A stretch of DNA of 64,000 nt from Phorcus lineatus. Taxonomy: Eukaryota; Mollusca; Gastropoda; Trochida; Trochidae. Positions 9,804 through 20,698 of the stretch are shown here, one piece after another; the stretch's first letter is position 1; the number at the start of each line of letters is the position of its first letter. The stretch lies in NCBI GenBank assembly GCA_921293015.1, contig OV121090.1, forward strand, positions 37,235,082-37,299,081, given 5' to 3'. The notes under the pieces were generated by a model. It worked only from the letters and a program-made list of their open reading frames with translations, was not told the origin of the DNA and searched no databases. The translations under genes and the position numbers were made by a program.

Positions 9804-12800
9804 TATTCGAAAACCGATTCTAGTGCTTAGGGAATGTAACACCATGTATGGCACGATGAGCTCTATCACAGACACGCTGCTACTGAGTTACAAATGAATT
9901 GATCTGGACTTGTGAAGATGACCTGAAATGAATTAATGTCTTTTCTAAATATTGAAAATATTTTCACAAACGGTCAAAAAGGGTTTTATTTGGTTTGACT
10001 TCACTGAGATAGAAATTAACAAATGTCTGTTCAGAAGATCGCACGAAATAATCTGTGAAGAAACAACAAACCTGGGTAAAACAGATACTGGAAGACTCAG
10101 CTGGATTCATTGTTGCTCTTGATCGTTTCATTGTGAAGTAAAACCTTATTTCTCATTCAAACAACTTATGCTTGTCATAAAAAATAATTGCACATAAACT
10201 AATCATTACTTAATAACCGTAGCTAACAAGTCACACCATATTAAGGTACCCTCTATAACCAGTTTTCAGAATATTTCTATTTCTCTGTTTGAAGGTTTCT
10301 TCTACCCGAATGTTTCCGGTATACATCCTTTTAAAATAAGTTAAAAACGGCGCCAAACAATTTGTCATTACGTTAAATTATTTGAGGTTCGATATCAAAA
10401 TTCGTAGGAAAATCATCTATTCCTTAAATAAGACGTTGAATCTAATTATATGAAACTGAAATCAAACGGAATTTAAACTTGACCATTTTTCAATGATATA
10501 GGTCAATATTTGCTCTTAATAATAAACTGTTTATGTTTGTTTGTTCAATACAAGTTTACTTCCTAGTATCTAATATTTAGATATTCAGAACTAGATTACA
10601 TCTAACTAAAAGGCATTAGGTCGTTCGTTTAAATTGTCTATAATGAAGGTATATACTTCCATTGTTGCAGACCAAATAACTGGTGGTTCTCGTGCTTTGG
10701 CTTTTGGCTTTTGGCTAGAGCTATGCCAGTCGGGCCTTAAATGCTCCCCGTAGATTGCAGGTTCATTTGATAATAATCTTTATCGTGTTTATCAGAAATC
10801 GTGTTGACAAGTGTTATCGCCCTTGAACCTGTATTTGGTGCAAACGTTAGGTTTGACTGGGACAAGCTTTTAAGGAAACTATTGCATATAGGTGATATAT
10901 AGTTGGTTGTTTGTTAACAAATATGTTCTAAATGTCTCGACGTGTGACCTAGAGGACATTCAAAGGAATCCAAAAGCAAATTGATACATCAAAGCGCTCT
11001 CGGTCACTACTCCTCTATACACCTCGCGTTCATAACCCATTTACCAAAAGAACTTATTTCAGATGCATGCGATTGTGCTCTTTAAAACGAGAATTCATTT
11101 ATTAAGTCAGATTCCTAATACTTGTAGGGCATATGGATAAGAGAACCTAATCGTCCTTGTTTTCTGCAACGACCATGCGAAAGAAGAAAGCATGATCTTC
11201 CAATACTTATTGCCATTTCAATCCTAATTAAAATCATAATCCATCAATACCGCATTATCTTATGTCCACTTTACGGAGTTAACATAGAGTACGATTACAA
11301 GAACAAGCACGAACGTCGTTAATGTCCGTAACATCAGCAGGAAGTACGAGTGTGATATCTCAACATGAAGAACGTATCAGTACTGATGTTCTCGCATTTC
11401 GTCATGTCAGGTTATTTGAAGACGTTTTACTAGAAACCAGTATCCTCTTAACAAGATAATCAGAATTAATGTGTTTGTGTGTGTGTGAGAAGAGATGATC
11501 AAATACTTTATATCAAGTATTTTTATTATGATAACATAAACACGATATCCGAAATATATAGCCAAAGTTCTATGTATTTTTATTCGATTGAAGTCAGAGA
11601 GGATAGATGATTCATCGCTTTTACTAAGGTAGGAGTTCATCATGTCCTTCAGTACGGTTCATTGTAATCGATCAATAGGTTAGCATGTTATGTATGGGGG
11701 AAATATCGAAATACATTAGATCTAAAGGAATATGCGTTCTGGCGGTACAATGATACTTTGAAATGTACTGTCGGTTTAAACTTTCGCTCTTTACTAATTC
11801 ATTAATATGTAAATTATCTGTGATAGATAATCGTTGTGAAATCCTTGTATGTGTTTTAACATTAGACATAGATCTATACTGACGAATTGATCCGAAAAAA
11901 CATTTACTTGCCTTTGTTTACCAATATCTTAAATGTTGAAATGTTATTTCTGTTTTATGTTAAGTTACACAGTTTTGTAATATCTTACTACCATTGAGAA
12001 TTTTATTATGAATGTACATGTGATATTTTGTTTACGACACGAGTGCCATATTATTAGTATTTCTTTAACAAGAGCTAGGAATACACTGATTTTAGGCACG
12101 TACTTCGGAGATGTAGTATATAACGGCTATACGTATATGATACCTTGTCAAAATCAGGTAATTAAAGAAAATAATCAAAATCTACTTCTAAGCACAGGCA
12201 GATAACCGTGTCGGAGCATTTGCAACGCAACGTCATAGGCGATCTGTGATTTAAAGTGTTTTGTGTGACATCTCAATGAAAAGTAATATCAGTAGATAAA
12301 TTTATTGGAAAGTTTGCAACCCCTTTGTTCTCGTAGATAATAATATTTGATATGTTCTAAACTCTATTTGTAATAATATTTACTATCTATCAATATTATT
12401 ATCTATTGTTTTGAAGTATTGGAAAGAGAAAGGAAACCATCCTGGATTCAAATATATTAAGATTCACTTAAATACTTTTTTCAAAACTGAAAAGAGAATA
12501 AGATATAACCTTTACATTAGCTGTAACTTCTTCTGTCAAATATGGTGAAATCTGTGCAATCTGAAAATGATCTCTTAAACATTTATCATGCAAATGGCTG
12601 AAATGCACTTTTATGTTTTTTCAAAACAAATAAGTAGGTAAATAATCATTCATTTAATTGTAATAGCTCCACTTGGTCACGCGATATTCTCTTGAATCAT
12701 AGTGTTTTTTATACAAGTCATTAATAATTCAAAGGGAAATAATCTGCCTATTCCATGTTTTAATTTCACGAATTATAAAGTAAGATTAAGAGCAAAGTGC

Positions 12801-14788
12801 AACTAAGGTAAAGTTCAAAGACATCTTTCATCATTTAACCCTTCAGTGTAAATACACTTTACGAAAATTTAGAATGTTGCCGCGAATATTTCAGTAGATA
12901 AAAGTTGATATAATAAACATTTGAAAGGCAAAGTAGGAAATAAATTTGCTGTTCGTCATTTACATACCAAAATATATGACAAACGAATAGCAAATAAATT
13001 TCATCATTTGAAAGGTAATTGGTGAATGGCGAATTATTCATTCCCGGTTGCCTTCTTACATCAGTTTTACAATTTCGTGTGGAACATATACAATTGTTGA
13101 TATCAAATAGCAGTATCAAGTATATAGCAGAGTATAGCATCATATCAACGTTTTCAATTTCTTTTTTTCAATTTCTCAATTTAACCTTTGAAAACGAGTG
13201 TGAACGTCTTAATTGTTCAAATATGACGGTTTTCCAAATTAAATCAGGATGTAAAATCGTCATTTTCGTTCACATCGATAGTGAAATTGGTACATTGTAA
13301 TAGCTGTTTTTGCAAAAAATGAATTAAAGATGGATCAAAGACACTGGATGAGTATCAAGTCAATCAAGAAAATATCTACCGTATCAAGTTGTACTCTTCA
13401 GAGGTGAATATCAAGAGGGTCATAGAAAGTTGTCAGGTGTCATTAAATCTGCAGATTTTGATCATTCCTCGATTACACGGAACACGTACATAGCAATTAA
13501 TCATTTGTTATGACCGCTGAATCAACGTAGGTTCGCGTAAATTATTTAAGTAATCTGTTTGAAATAGGAAACTAATTAGAGATGTTATTTTATCAACATT
13601 TATTATGACTATGAATACTTAGTACTTAAAATTATGTCAAACCTTTCAGTGAAGCTGATACTACGATATTGGTTTGAGAGGCAAGTTGGTAAGTTCTGGT
13701 AGTTGCAACATTGTAACATGCACAACAGCAACGTTTTGGTTATAATCCTAATACCATTTTGAAGTTCATCATTGATGATGATAATTCCAATATCATTTTG
13801 AATTTCATTATCCACTGTTAGAAATAAGATTGGAAATGCTGATACAATATCCATAATTCAGACAGGTATTTAATGGAAAAGAAAAGTCTGTGGCATTCAA
13901 AAGTGGCATTCCCAACAACAATAGTGAATGAAAATATTTTGGTACATAGATAACAATATGTAACTTCAATGGTTTACCATCAACGCATGATAGAAGATAA
14001 AGATAGCACATAAAATCAATTCAACAAGAACAAAAAACACTCTTATTTTCATCGACTGTTTAGAAACACAACTATCAACGTCTGGTAATTACCAGTCCTC
14101 AAAGTCCTAGAGAGTAGGTCACGTGTCTAAGTATCCACGATTACTTGTGTATATAGCAAACACTCATTTGTTCATATCAGATTCTTATAATAACTTAGTC
14201 AGTTTTCATTATGAAGGATCAACATACATAATATTACTATTTAAAAACTCACGATGCACTTTAATGTTTACTTTACAATAAAAATAGATTGGGTTTGCAT
14301 AGAGGTTTATACAGTTTTCTGTCCCTTACCAATGATCTATGTAAAATAATGTTTAAATGGTTGCTAAAACAGTTACATTGTGACGTGGGTTTTTTTATGT
14401 GTTAATCAAGACAAACTTACATCAAATTACGGACTTAAACATTCAATAGTGGTGAGAAGGAGTAAACTGTTATACTTGATAATTTAATAGTTACGTAATT
14501 GGTATAAGATTCATATATTAAATATTAGCAGGTCAGTGAAAAGAGAATATCATGCCTTAGATAAAAAATCAACCAAGTATATATAGTATGTATATAGTAT
14601 ATGTCTTCATTTTGGCCTTTCGTATTGAACTAGAACATATCATGGAAGTGGAGGAACGATCCAAATGCACATAAATGACGTTCTATATCTAAATTTTAAT
14701 TAACCCCACCACCCCCCTCCTACAACTATAAAACAACAAATTAAAAATCGCTAAAATAAAATACGATGACGTCCCGCGCATGGTTAGG
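9804..14788. other. long unassigned intergenic stretch
   Basis: About 5 kb of AT-rich sequence. I see only a short GT run near 11470-11486 and small frames without domains. No transposon ends or RNA genes were recognised. Confidence 0.45.
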
Positions 14789-14791
14789 TAA

Positions 14792-14813
14792 GGCTGGAAT
14801 TACACAACGACCG
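14792..14813 (+). repeat. left terminal inverted repeat of Harbinger-type element
   Basis: It pairs with 15978-15999 in reverse complement with two mismatches. It is preceded by TAA. Confidence 0.85.
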
Positions 14814-15157
14814 TTTTTTTACGCATGCGTTGCCACGTGCGTTTTTTGCAATACACAAGGTGCGTTTCATCTGCGATTGATGTTATGCGTTTAAGTTTAC
14901 TCTTACACTTCCCTATATATCACATAATTCTTCTGTTCAAAAGGTGTTATATTTTCAGTGTATGATGGATTCAGCTCACATTTTCAATTAAATGATAATG
15001 TTCACTGTTCCAAACATTATTGAAAATTATGTTTGCTTTAAGCATTAAAAACATGTTTCTCCAGAATTTGAGTTTATATTGTCTATGGTAAAATGAAACA
15101 TTCCATCGTATCATTAATGACACACTAACATCAAGTATCTAGACTTGGTATATAATC

Positions 15158-15970
15158 TTACAAGTCATCATCCATGTAGTCGTCAAGGAAGCCCAACAAT
15201 TTGTACCATGCCCATGTACGTCATCGCTCCCAGAACCACTCTTTCTGCTGCTTTCTCGTAGTTCCCGTCGTTTTCTGATATATGTATCTTTGATACTCCT
15301 CCAGCGAGTCCTGGCTGCAATGTGTGATTGTATATATAGATTACTAATGGAACAAAGATTTATAATTGAACAAAATAATGAGGAATTTTCATTCAGGAAG
15401 TGCCATTGATATACAACTTTACCTCCTGAGACACTGACGCCAAGTGTCTTTGCTAATGATGTCCAAATATTGTTCACAACATCTACATCTCTATAGTCCT
15501 TTGATCTTTTGTCGAATAAAGTGCTGTTTCCCTCGACAAGTGAAATCAATCTTTCGAGTATTGTACGCTGACTTCTCTTTCCTGTCATGATTCTTTTGAT
15601 GAAACTGAAAAATCACATATATGCCGTAACATAGTGTTTAATATGAAAAAGTAGATGCAGACACACACCAAATTGATATCTGAACATACATATAATCAAT
15701 TCTACATGTGTAATCAAGTATATTTTAAAAATATAATAGAAGACATCCTTACCTGACAGTCAACGTGGTTGGGATATACTTCATTTGAGTGACGTCACCA
15801 GGGAATTCCTCATGCATATGCGAATTCATTTGCGTTGCGTAAAAAATAGCAGGCCTTCCTATCTCATTCGCATCGGATTGCAACGTATGCTGAATTCGCA
15901 TGTAGTGTATTGCACACATTGAAAATGTACTGCTCGCGGTTTTTTTGACGCAACGCACTACGCAACGCAT
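15158..15970 (-). pseudogene. MADF-domain protein of a Harbinger-type element, three predicted exons, one frameshift
   Basis: Likely DNA-binding accessory protein of the transposon. The core exon (15604-15423) contains MTGKRSQ at 15588 and then LISLVEGNSTLFDKRS..YRDVDVVNNIWTSLAKTLGV, the first half of a MADF (Myb/SANT-like) domain. A 108-bp intron (15422-15315) starts GTAAAG and ends TTGCAG. Joining its flanks keeps the frame and gives GARTRWRSIKDTYIRKRREL, the V..RW..LRD.Y block of MADF. The closing motif WAWYKLLGFLDDYM is present at about 15214-15170 but in another frame, so one indel separates it from the preceding SGSGSDD. The stop is TAA at 15158-15160. Upstream, an open frame (15970-15753) ends in CAG at a GTAAGG donor and is in frame across an intron with acceptor TTTTTCAG (15605), so a longer N-terminus is possible. 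Part of that exon lies in the subterminal repeat, which makes it less certain. Confidence 0.75.
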
Positions 15971-15977
15971 AGAAAGT

Positions 15978-15999
15978 CGGTCGTAGTGTAACTCCAGCC
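15978..15999 (-). repeat. right terminal inverted repeat of Harbinger-type element
   Basis: It pairs with 14792-14813 and is followed by TAA. Confidence 0.85.
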
Positions 16000-16002
16000 T
16001 AA

Positions 16003-17797
16003 TGCGAACTCAAAGATGGTCAGTCTAGCCCGACTGGTGTTTTGATACCCAAATTTTCAGTGCAGTACAACTTGGAGATCGATTTTTCACAAGTGCTTAA
16101 ACAAAATGAGATGATAAAAATAATTATTTTATATTATATTTATATTATCTATTAACAAATAACTCAATATTATAAACTTTAATCAGGCTAATGTACGCCG
16201 GGCTTCTTTCCAACAACGTCACCATGAAATGACGTCATAATCGTTGTGGGTTGTGACGTCATAGAGACGCTTTTGGAATTTTGGCTTTGATCCTTTTTCA
16301 AAGCGTTTTGCAGCTTCTTTACTGATAATTAGACTGATTTTTTCACGTTATTTTTCTATAATCTATGTTTAAAAATAGGTTTATTATCAGTGCATTGAAA
16401 TGCGTTTATTCCGATGTTTGAATTAGGACAATGATTGTTGATGTAAAGTAAAATGTGAAAGTAAAACCGGCAGCCGTGCAATACGGAACTCTAACTATCA
16501 TAAGTTCACATGGGTATATAATAAATCATAATGAATGCAGTTTTTAATCTGAATAAAACTGATATGAACAGATGTTTATGGAAATCAACAAAAAGGCATG
16601 TTATCATGGAGACACGCCGGATTTTCAATATATCCGGCTTTATTTCGTCAAAGATTAAGGACGCCTTTATCAATATGGGCCTCCTTTAACAAAGGCTTAA
16701 GGTGATCGTGAGTCCTTAAGTCAACTTTAGTGCCATGTTAAAGAATGGGAGTTAAATCTAAGCAAAGGGTGCTTTGTGAAAGGAGGTCATGTACCGTTTA
16801 TAAGTGACGTACCAGGAGATCAACACGATGGCACTAGCAAGGTCAAGGAATTTAAATCCACAACCAATTTAATCTAAGAAACGTTTATTCTAGTGAAAAT
16901 GAAACTGTAAAGGCTAGCAGGAAGGCAGCACAGAGCAGAAGGCTATTTGTACTGTCTTCAACTTCCTTCATCGACGTGTACGCTGCAACAAAAAATCATT
17001 TGTATCATCGGGACTAACATTTATTGAAAATTATTACCGAAATACAAGTTTATAGACAGGTAAGAGATAGTTTATCATCTCGGGATATTTTAGTAACTTG
17101 TTAGTGATAAACAGGAACATAATGCAGATCAATTTACTTTGAAGTTACCGGATATCGAATGAAAGCTTATAGGTCATCATTCACAAGTAATTGTCACTGG
17201 GGTGACATGACCCCCCGCTACAAATTATCAGTTTGAATATTGAAGAGAAAGAAGAGATATTTTCAATGATAACATCAGTGAGCAAGATTAAGTTTTGAAA
17301 GATGTCGTTATGGTTGATAATTTCAAAATTCAATGTAAGAATGAAATCAGTGACTAGTCATAGGAGCTTCAAGTTTGGATGTCTCCATACTGGAAAATTA
17401 AACAATGTCAAGATCATCAAAAAGACACTATCTGGTGTCTCCTGGAACATGATGCTTTGATTCAACTCATGCAAATTATGCTTCTTGAGAAATTCTGCTG
17501 ACAAGCTTCATGTTCCGGTTTTCATAGTTAACAACTCAATAAATTAAACCTTCACTGTGACCTTGAATAAGGTGTCAAGGTCACCAACATTGACTGACTG
17601 CATCTTTTCAATTGGAAGCTTTTCACAAAATATTGAAAGAATCTAGAAAACCGCGCTGACTTACTTTACATGCAGATTTCAATCCAGACGAATTTTGCTG
17701 TAACCATGTAATTAATGTCAAAATTATCTTAATCAACTAGACATTGTGTCTTTCCAATTAGGTGCCTGGTGCACGATATATAGATAACTTGATTACA
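16003..17797. other. unassigned intergenic sequence with two CRE-like palindromes
   Basis: Apart from the paired TGACGTCA sites listed separately and a small CCGGATTTTC/ATATCCGG stem near 16618-16640, nothing was recognised. Confidence 0.45.
16230..16261. promoter_or_regulatory. two TGACGTCA palindromes 24 bp apart
   Basis: Exact TGACGTCA octamers occur at 16230-16237 and 16254-16261. This is the full cAMP-response-element core bound by CREB/ATF bZIP factors. No transcription unit is visible next to them, so any function is speculative. Confidence 0.3.
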
Positions 17798-17991
17798 AAA
17801 TAGGAAGTTATGGATTTACAATTTCTTTATTGCAAAGGGATGCGACGTTTCAGTGTACGTGCCAACACCGTTATCAAGCATTTGATGAGATTAACGCCGT
17901 TACAATCATGTTTGATAACGTTGTTGGTATCTACACCGAAACGTCGCAACTCCTTGCAATAACGAAGTTGTAAATCCATAATTTCCTATTT
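17798..17991. repeat. foldback palindrome, two arms of about 84 bp
   Basis: The left arm (17798-17883) runs AAATAGGAAGTTATGGATTT ... GCGACGTTTC ... CCAACACCGTTATCAA. The right arm (17908-17991) is its imperfect reverse complement, TTGATAACGTTGTTGG ... GAAACGTCGC ... AAATCCATAATTTCCTATTT. Scattered single-base differences show it is not a cloning artefact and is moderately old. About 24 bp separate the arms. It has the form of a foldback MITE, with no coding capacity. Confidence 0.8.
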
Positions 17992-18254
17992 CTTCATCAT
18001 ACAGACTTCTAAAATTCCACTGAAAGAAAATAACTTAATTGCTTAATATATGAAAACTCAACATACATATTTAAATGTTGAAAATATAAAATCCCAATGT
18101 GACCTCGAAAATAATGTGAATGCCATCTAAATCAATTCGTCCCGGCTTGTTCCTAATAAGATGCTTTTTGTAAGATATGAAGAGAATTCGGGAAATGGTT
18201 CTTGAGATCCAGCGCTCACAAGCCTCTTATACAGTTTGCAATGTGTGAGTTTGA

Positions 18255-18480
18255 TTTAAACGTGTTTTGAACACTATTTCATTTATAAAACACGTGGATG
18301 ACAAGCATCAAAAGAAAGTGGACACATCGGAAAGAAAGGGATCGGAAGGATGAAGGAAAAGACGGGAAAAGGGCATAGTGAGAGATAGACAGTACGTTTT
18401 AGAACGACTCAAATATGGTTTGGCTTCTACCCGTCAAGCTTGGGGGCCCATTTTAGGAGCAAATAAGCTCCGGTTGGTCA
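18255..18480 (+). repeat. dispersed repeat family R, copy 1
   Basis: The recognisable core includes AAACACGTGGATGACAAGCA, GGATGAAGGAAAAGACGG and CGACTCAAATATGGTTTGGC, followed by TTCTACCCGTCAAGCTTG. These blocks recur in the same order near 20345-20525, 37020-37385 and 61105-61260, and in reverse near 53940-54040 and 62975-63215. No protein is apparent. It may be a SINE or MITE family. Confidence 0.65.
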
Positions 18481-19465
18481 TATATGTGACCCTATAATGA
18501 CGATAAGGTCACAATTTTCTACAGGGATATTTCTTCCACTGAAATTTCAAAACATGTAATATATAAAAGGAATGCAGTAAACAGTTTTTATGTTATTAAT
18601 ATCGTATTTACAGAAGGGCGGACGCTTCTTAATGCTACACCTCGCGATTCACGCTAAACACGCGGCAGAGTTGATAAGGATATTGCAAAATCTCTTATGA
18701 CCATATCATGTCATGACTTCTGATATTAGCAAGTGGCTGTGATGTCAGTATGGACTGCTCAAAATAAATGACATTACTGTTATCGATAGCATTATTTTCC
18801 TTAAACATACCTCAACTTAAGATTTGTACCTTAAATAGTTTATTAAAGTTGTAAAGGTCTGCAAGGACAGTCTGATACAAAGAAAACTGAGGGTTCAGAC
18901 TGATCTCAAACGGTATTTTATTTACAACATACACATTTACAATCATAGTTTTAATGGAGTGAAATAAACATAGGGATAAGTTCTGTGCATTGGTGACCTT
19001 TGCTATGATATTTATCGAGCATTTTATTCTGTTTATTGTCAGGAAATTGTATCGCTTTAGCAGTTACATCATCTAAAGAACCATTTTATGTGCATGTAAA
19101 ATTTAAAATTAACTTTAACTATCATCTACAGTAAAATTACTAAGCGTAGGCAGATTTTGATTTAGCTCCATCTCGTTCTATTGATGAACTTTAAACTTTA
19201 AAAACATACAAAAATACTACTAGTTTGATCATAGCTAAACTATGCATCTCATGATTTTGAAATATGAAATAAATCCGTCTGTTGAATCCCAATTTCTGTG
19301 AGACGCTGTGAAATCGGGTAAACATATGGAGAATGATTGTCCCGTGCCATGATTGTTCTGCCAAAGTCTCAAAGTGAAATATGTACGACAATGACTATGT
19401 GCATGATCGTTTTAATAGTTATCTTACCGCCACATGCAATGTCTTCCCTAGTGAGTTGTAACACT
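18481..19465. other. unassigned intergenic sequence
   Basis: Nothing recognised. Confidence 0.45.
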
Positions 19466-19476
19466 CCTTGATACTA

Positions 19477-19738
19477 GGGGGCGGGATAGCGCAGTGGTCA
19501 GCGCGTTCGGCTTCGGATCAAAAGCAGTAGAGAAGTCTTCTACACGCACTCAGGTTTGGGTGCAATGCTGCACTGAATTTCAGCAAAGTACCACCCATGG
19601 TTCCCTTAATCCAGCCGAAAATTGCAGGTTTCACTGCAATGCATAAGCACAATGTTGTTGCGGGCTTTCTCCCTGCAATAATACTAGCGGCCGCGATATA
19701 AGTGATATACTGTTGAAACTCCAAGTCACCTCACCCCA
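19477..19738 (+). mobile_element. tRNA-headed SINE, 262 bp, with exact 11-bp target duplication
   Basis: The element starts GGGGCGGGATAGCGCAGTGG and continues TCAGCGCGTTCGGCTTCGG, which looks like the 5' half of a tRNA with a pol III A-box (TAGCGCAGTGG). The body holds GCTGCACTGAATTTCAGC, GTACCACCCATGGTTCCC, and GCAGGTTTCACTGCAATGCA, and the tail is AAGTCACCTCACCCC. CCTTGATACTA occurs immediately before (19466-19476) and immediately after (19739-19749), a perfect duplication that fixes both boundaries and shows retrotransposition. The body matches three other copies in this window. An expected B-box is not clear. Confidence 0.88.
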
Positions 19739-19749
19739 CCTTGATACTA

Positions 19750-20344
19750 ATAAGAAATAGATGTGCACTTAGGCTACGCACAAATTGTTTTAAATTTCAG
19801 TATATAAAACAGTTGTACATGTAGGTTTCATTAGATTTGAATGTAAGAGCACAGGTTTGAGAAGACACACATTTGCAATTTATTTACTGGGTGATTTCAC
19901 TTGTTGGTTTAGCATATTTACAAATTCTCGACACATAATCAAAATTCAATATCTTAACAAAGTAAAGCTGATCGTGAGTTTGCACTTCCTATGGTAAGGC
20001 ATCCCGCACAGAAATTATTGAAAACCTCTATGCTTCTTTCCTTCTCAGTAACAAGTTCATCAAGAATTTAAGATAGGACCAGGAGGGGTTGATAGAGAAA
20101 ATCGTCAGTGACTCTTACCTTCCACAAAAAAGTCTCTTTTAGGCTATTCGAGATATAAAGGTAGAATATACTTCAGTGTATTGCCTTCGTTCATTGACTT
20201 TTATTCTTTTAAACAAAAAGGATGTTGTTATATTCCCCATCAAATATCCTTAAACATCTCCATTTTTCCTTTGACTTGTAAAGATAAGCTGAAACCTTCT
20301 CATATGCCCAATACGTTTTATGATTAGTTAACCAGTTGGGATTT
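19750..20344. other. unassigned intergenic sequence
   Basis: Nothing recognised. Confidence 0.45.
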
Positions 20345-20690
20345 AACGTGTCTTCAAAAATGTTTCAACGATTTAACACGTGGGTTAAAATCATCCAAAA
20401 GATAAAGATCATAAAGGAGAAAAGGAATCCAACAGAAAGGCAATGTGAGACAAACAAAAGGTTTATGAACCGATTCTAAATTTGGCCTGGCTTTTATCTA
20501 GACTTGTCCAACATGGGTGTTCCATCAAGATCGCACAACATTAAAACCACCATATAACTTAAGATATTGAGTCATGTGGTGGTTAATACCAAATATAAAA
20601 AAGCGTCGCTATTAACACAATTGTATCTCTAGAGTCAACACTTGGAAAACAAATGTAACGACATTCTCTCCCCACAGAGGTACGAGGGGA
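20345..20690 (+). repeat. dispersed repeat family R, copy 2
   Basis: This is a diverged member with TTTAACACGTGGGTTAAAAT, CATCCAAAAGATAAAGATC and TAAATTTGGCCTGGCTTTTA. Downstream it shares ACATTCTCTCCCCACAGAGG (20660-20679) with the copy at 61 kb (ATTCTCTCCCCACAAGGG and ATTCTCTCCCAACAGAGG), so the family is longer than the core block. Confidence 0.55.
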
Positions 20691-20698
20691 CGACATTA

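Larger units (their letters stand above)
14792..15999 (-). mobile_element. PIF/Harbinger-type DNA element, about 1208 bp, carrying a MADF gene only
   Basis: The left end GGCTGGAATTACACAACGAC (from 14792) pairs with the right end, whose reverse complement reads GGCTGGAGTTACACTACGAC. Only two of the first 22 bases differ. Outside the ends both flanks are TAA (14789-14791 and 16000-16002), a 3-bp target duplication as in PIF/Harbinger elements. The terminal regions on both sides are dense in ATGCGTTGC and related GCGTTGCG or GCATCG words, likely transposase-binding repeats. The only gene visible is a minus-strand MADF-domain gene, the type of accessory DNA-binding protein found beside the nuclease in this superfamily. 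The nuclease itself is absent, so the copy is non-autonomous. Confidence 0.87.

Noticed and set aside
19477-19550. Possible functional tRNA gene
   Set aside because: Only the 5' half resembles a tRNA, there is no proper acceptor stem or T-arm, and a target duplication marks a SINE.
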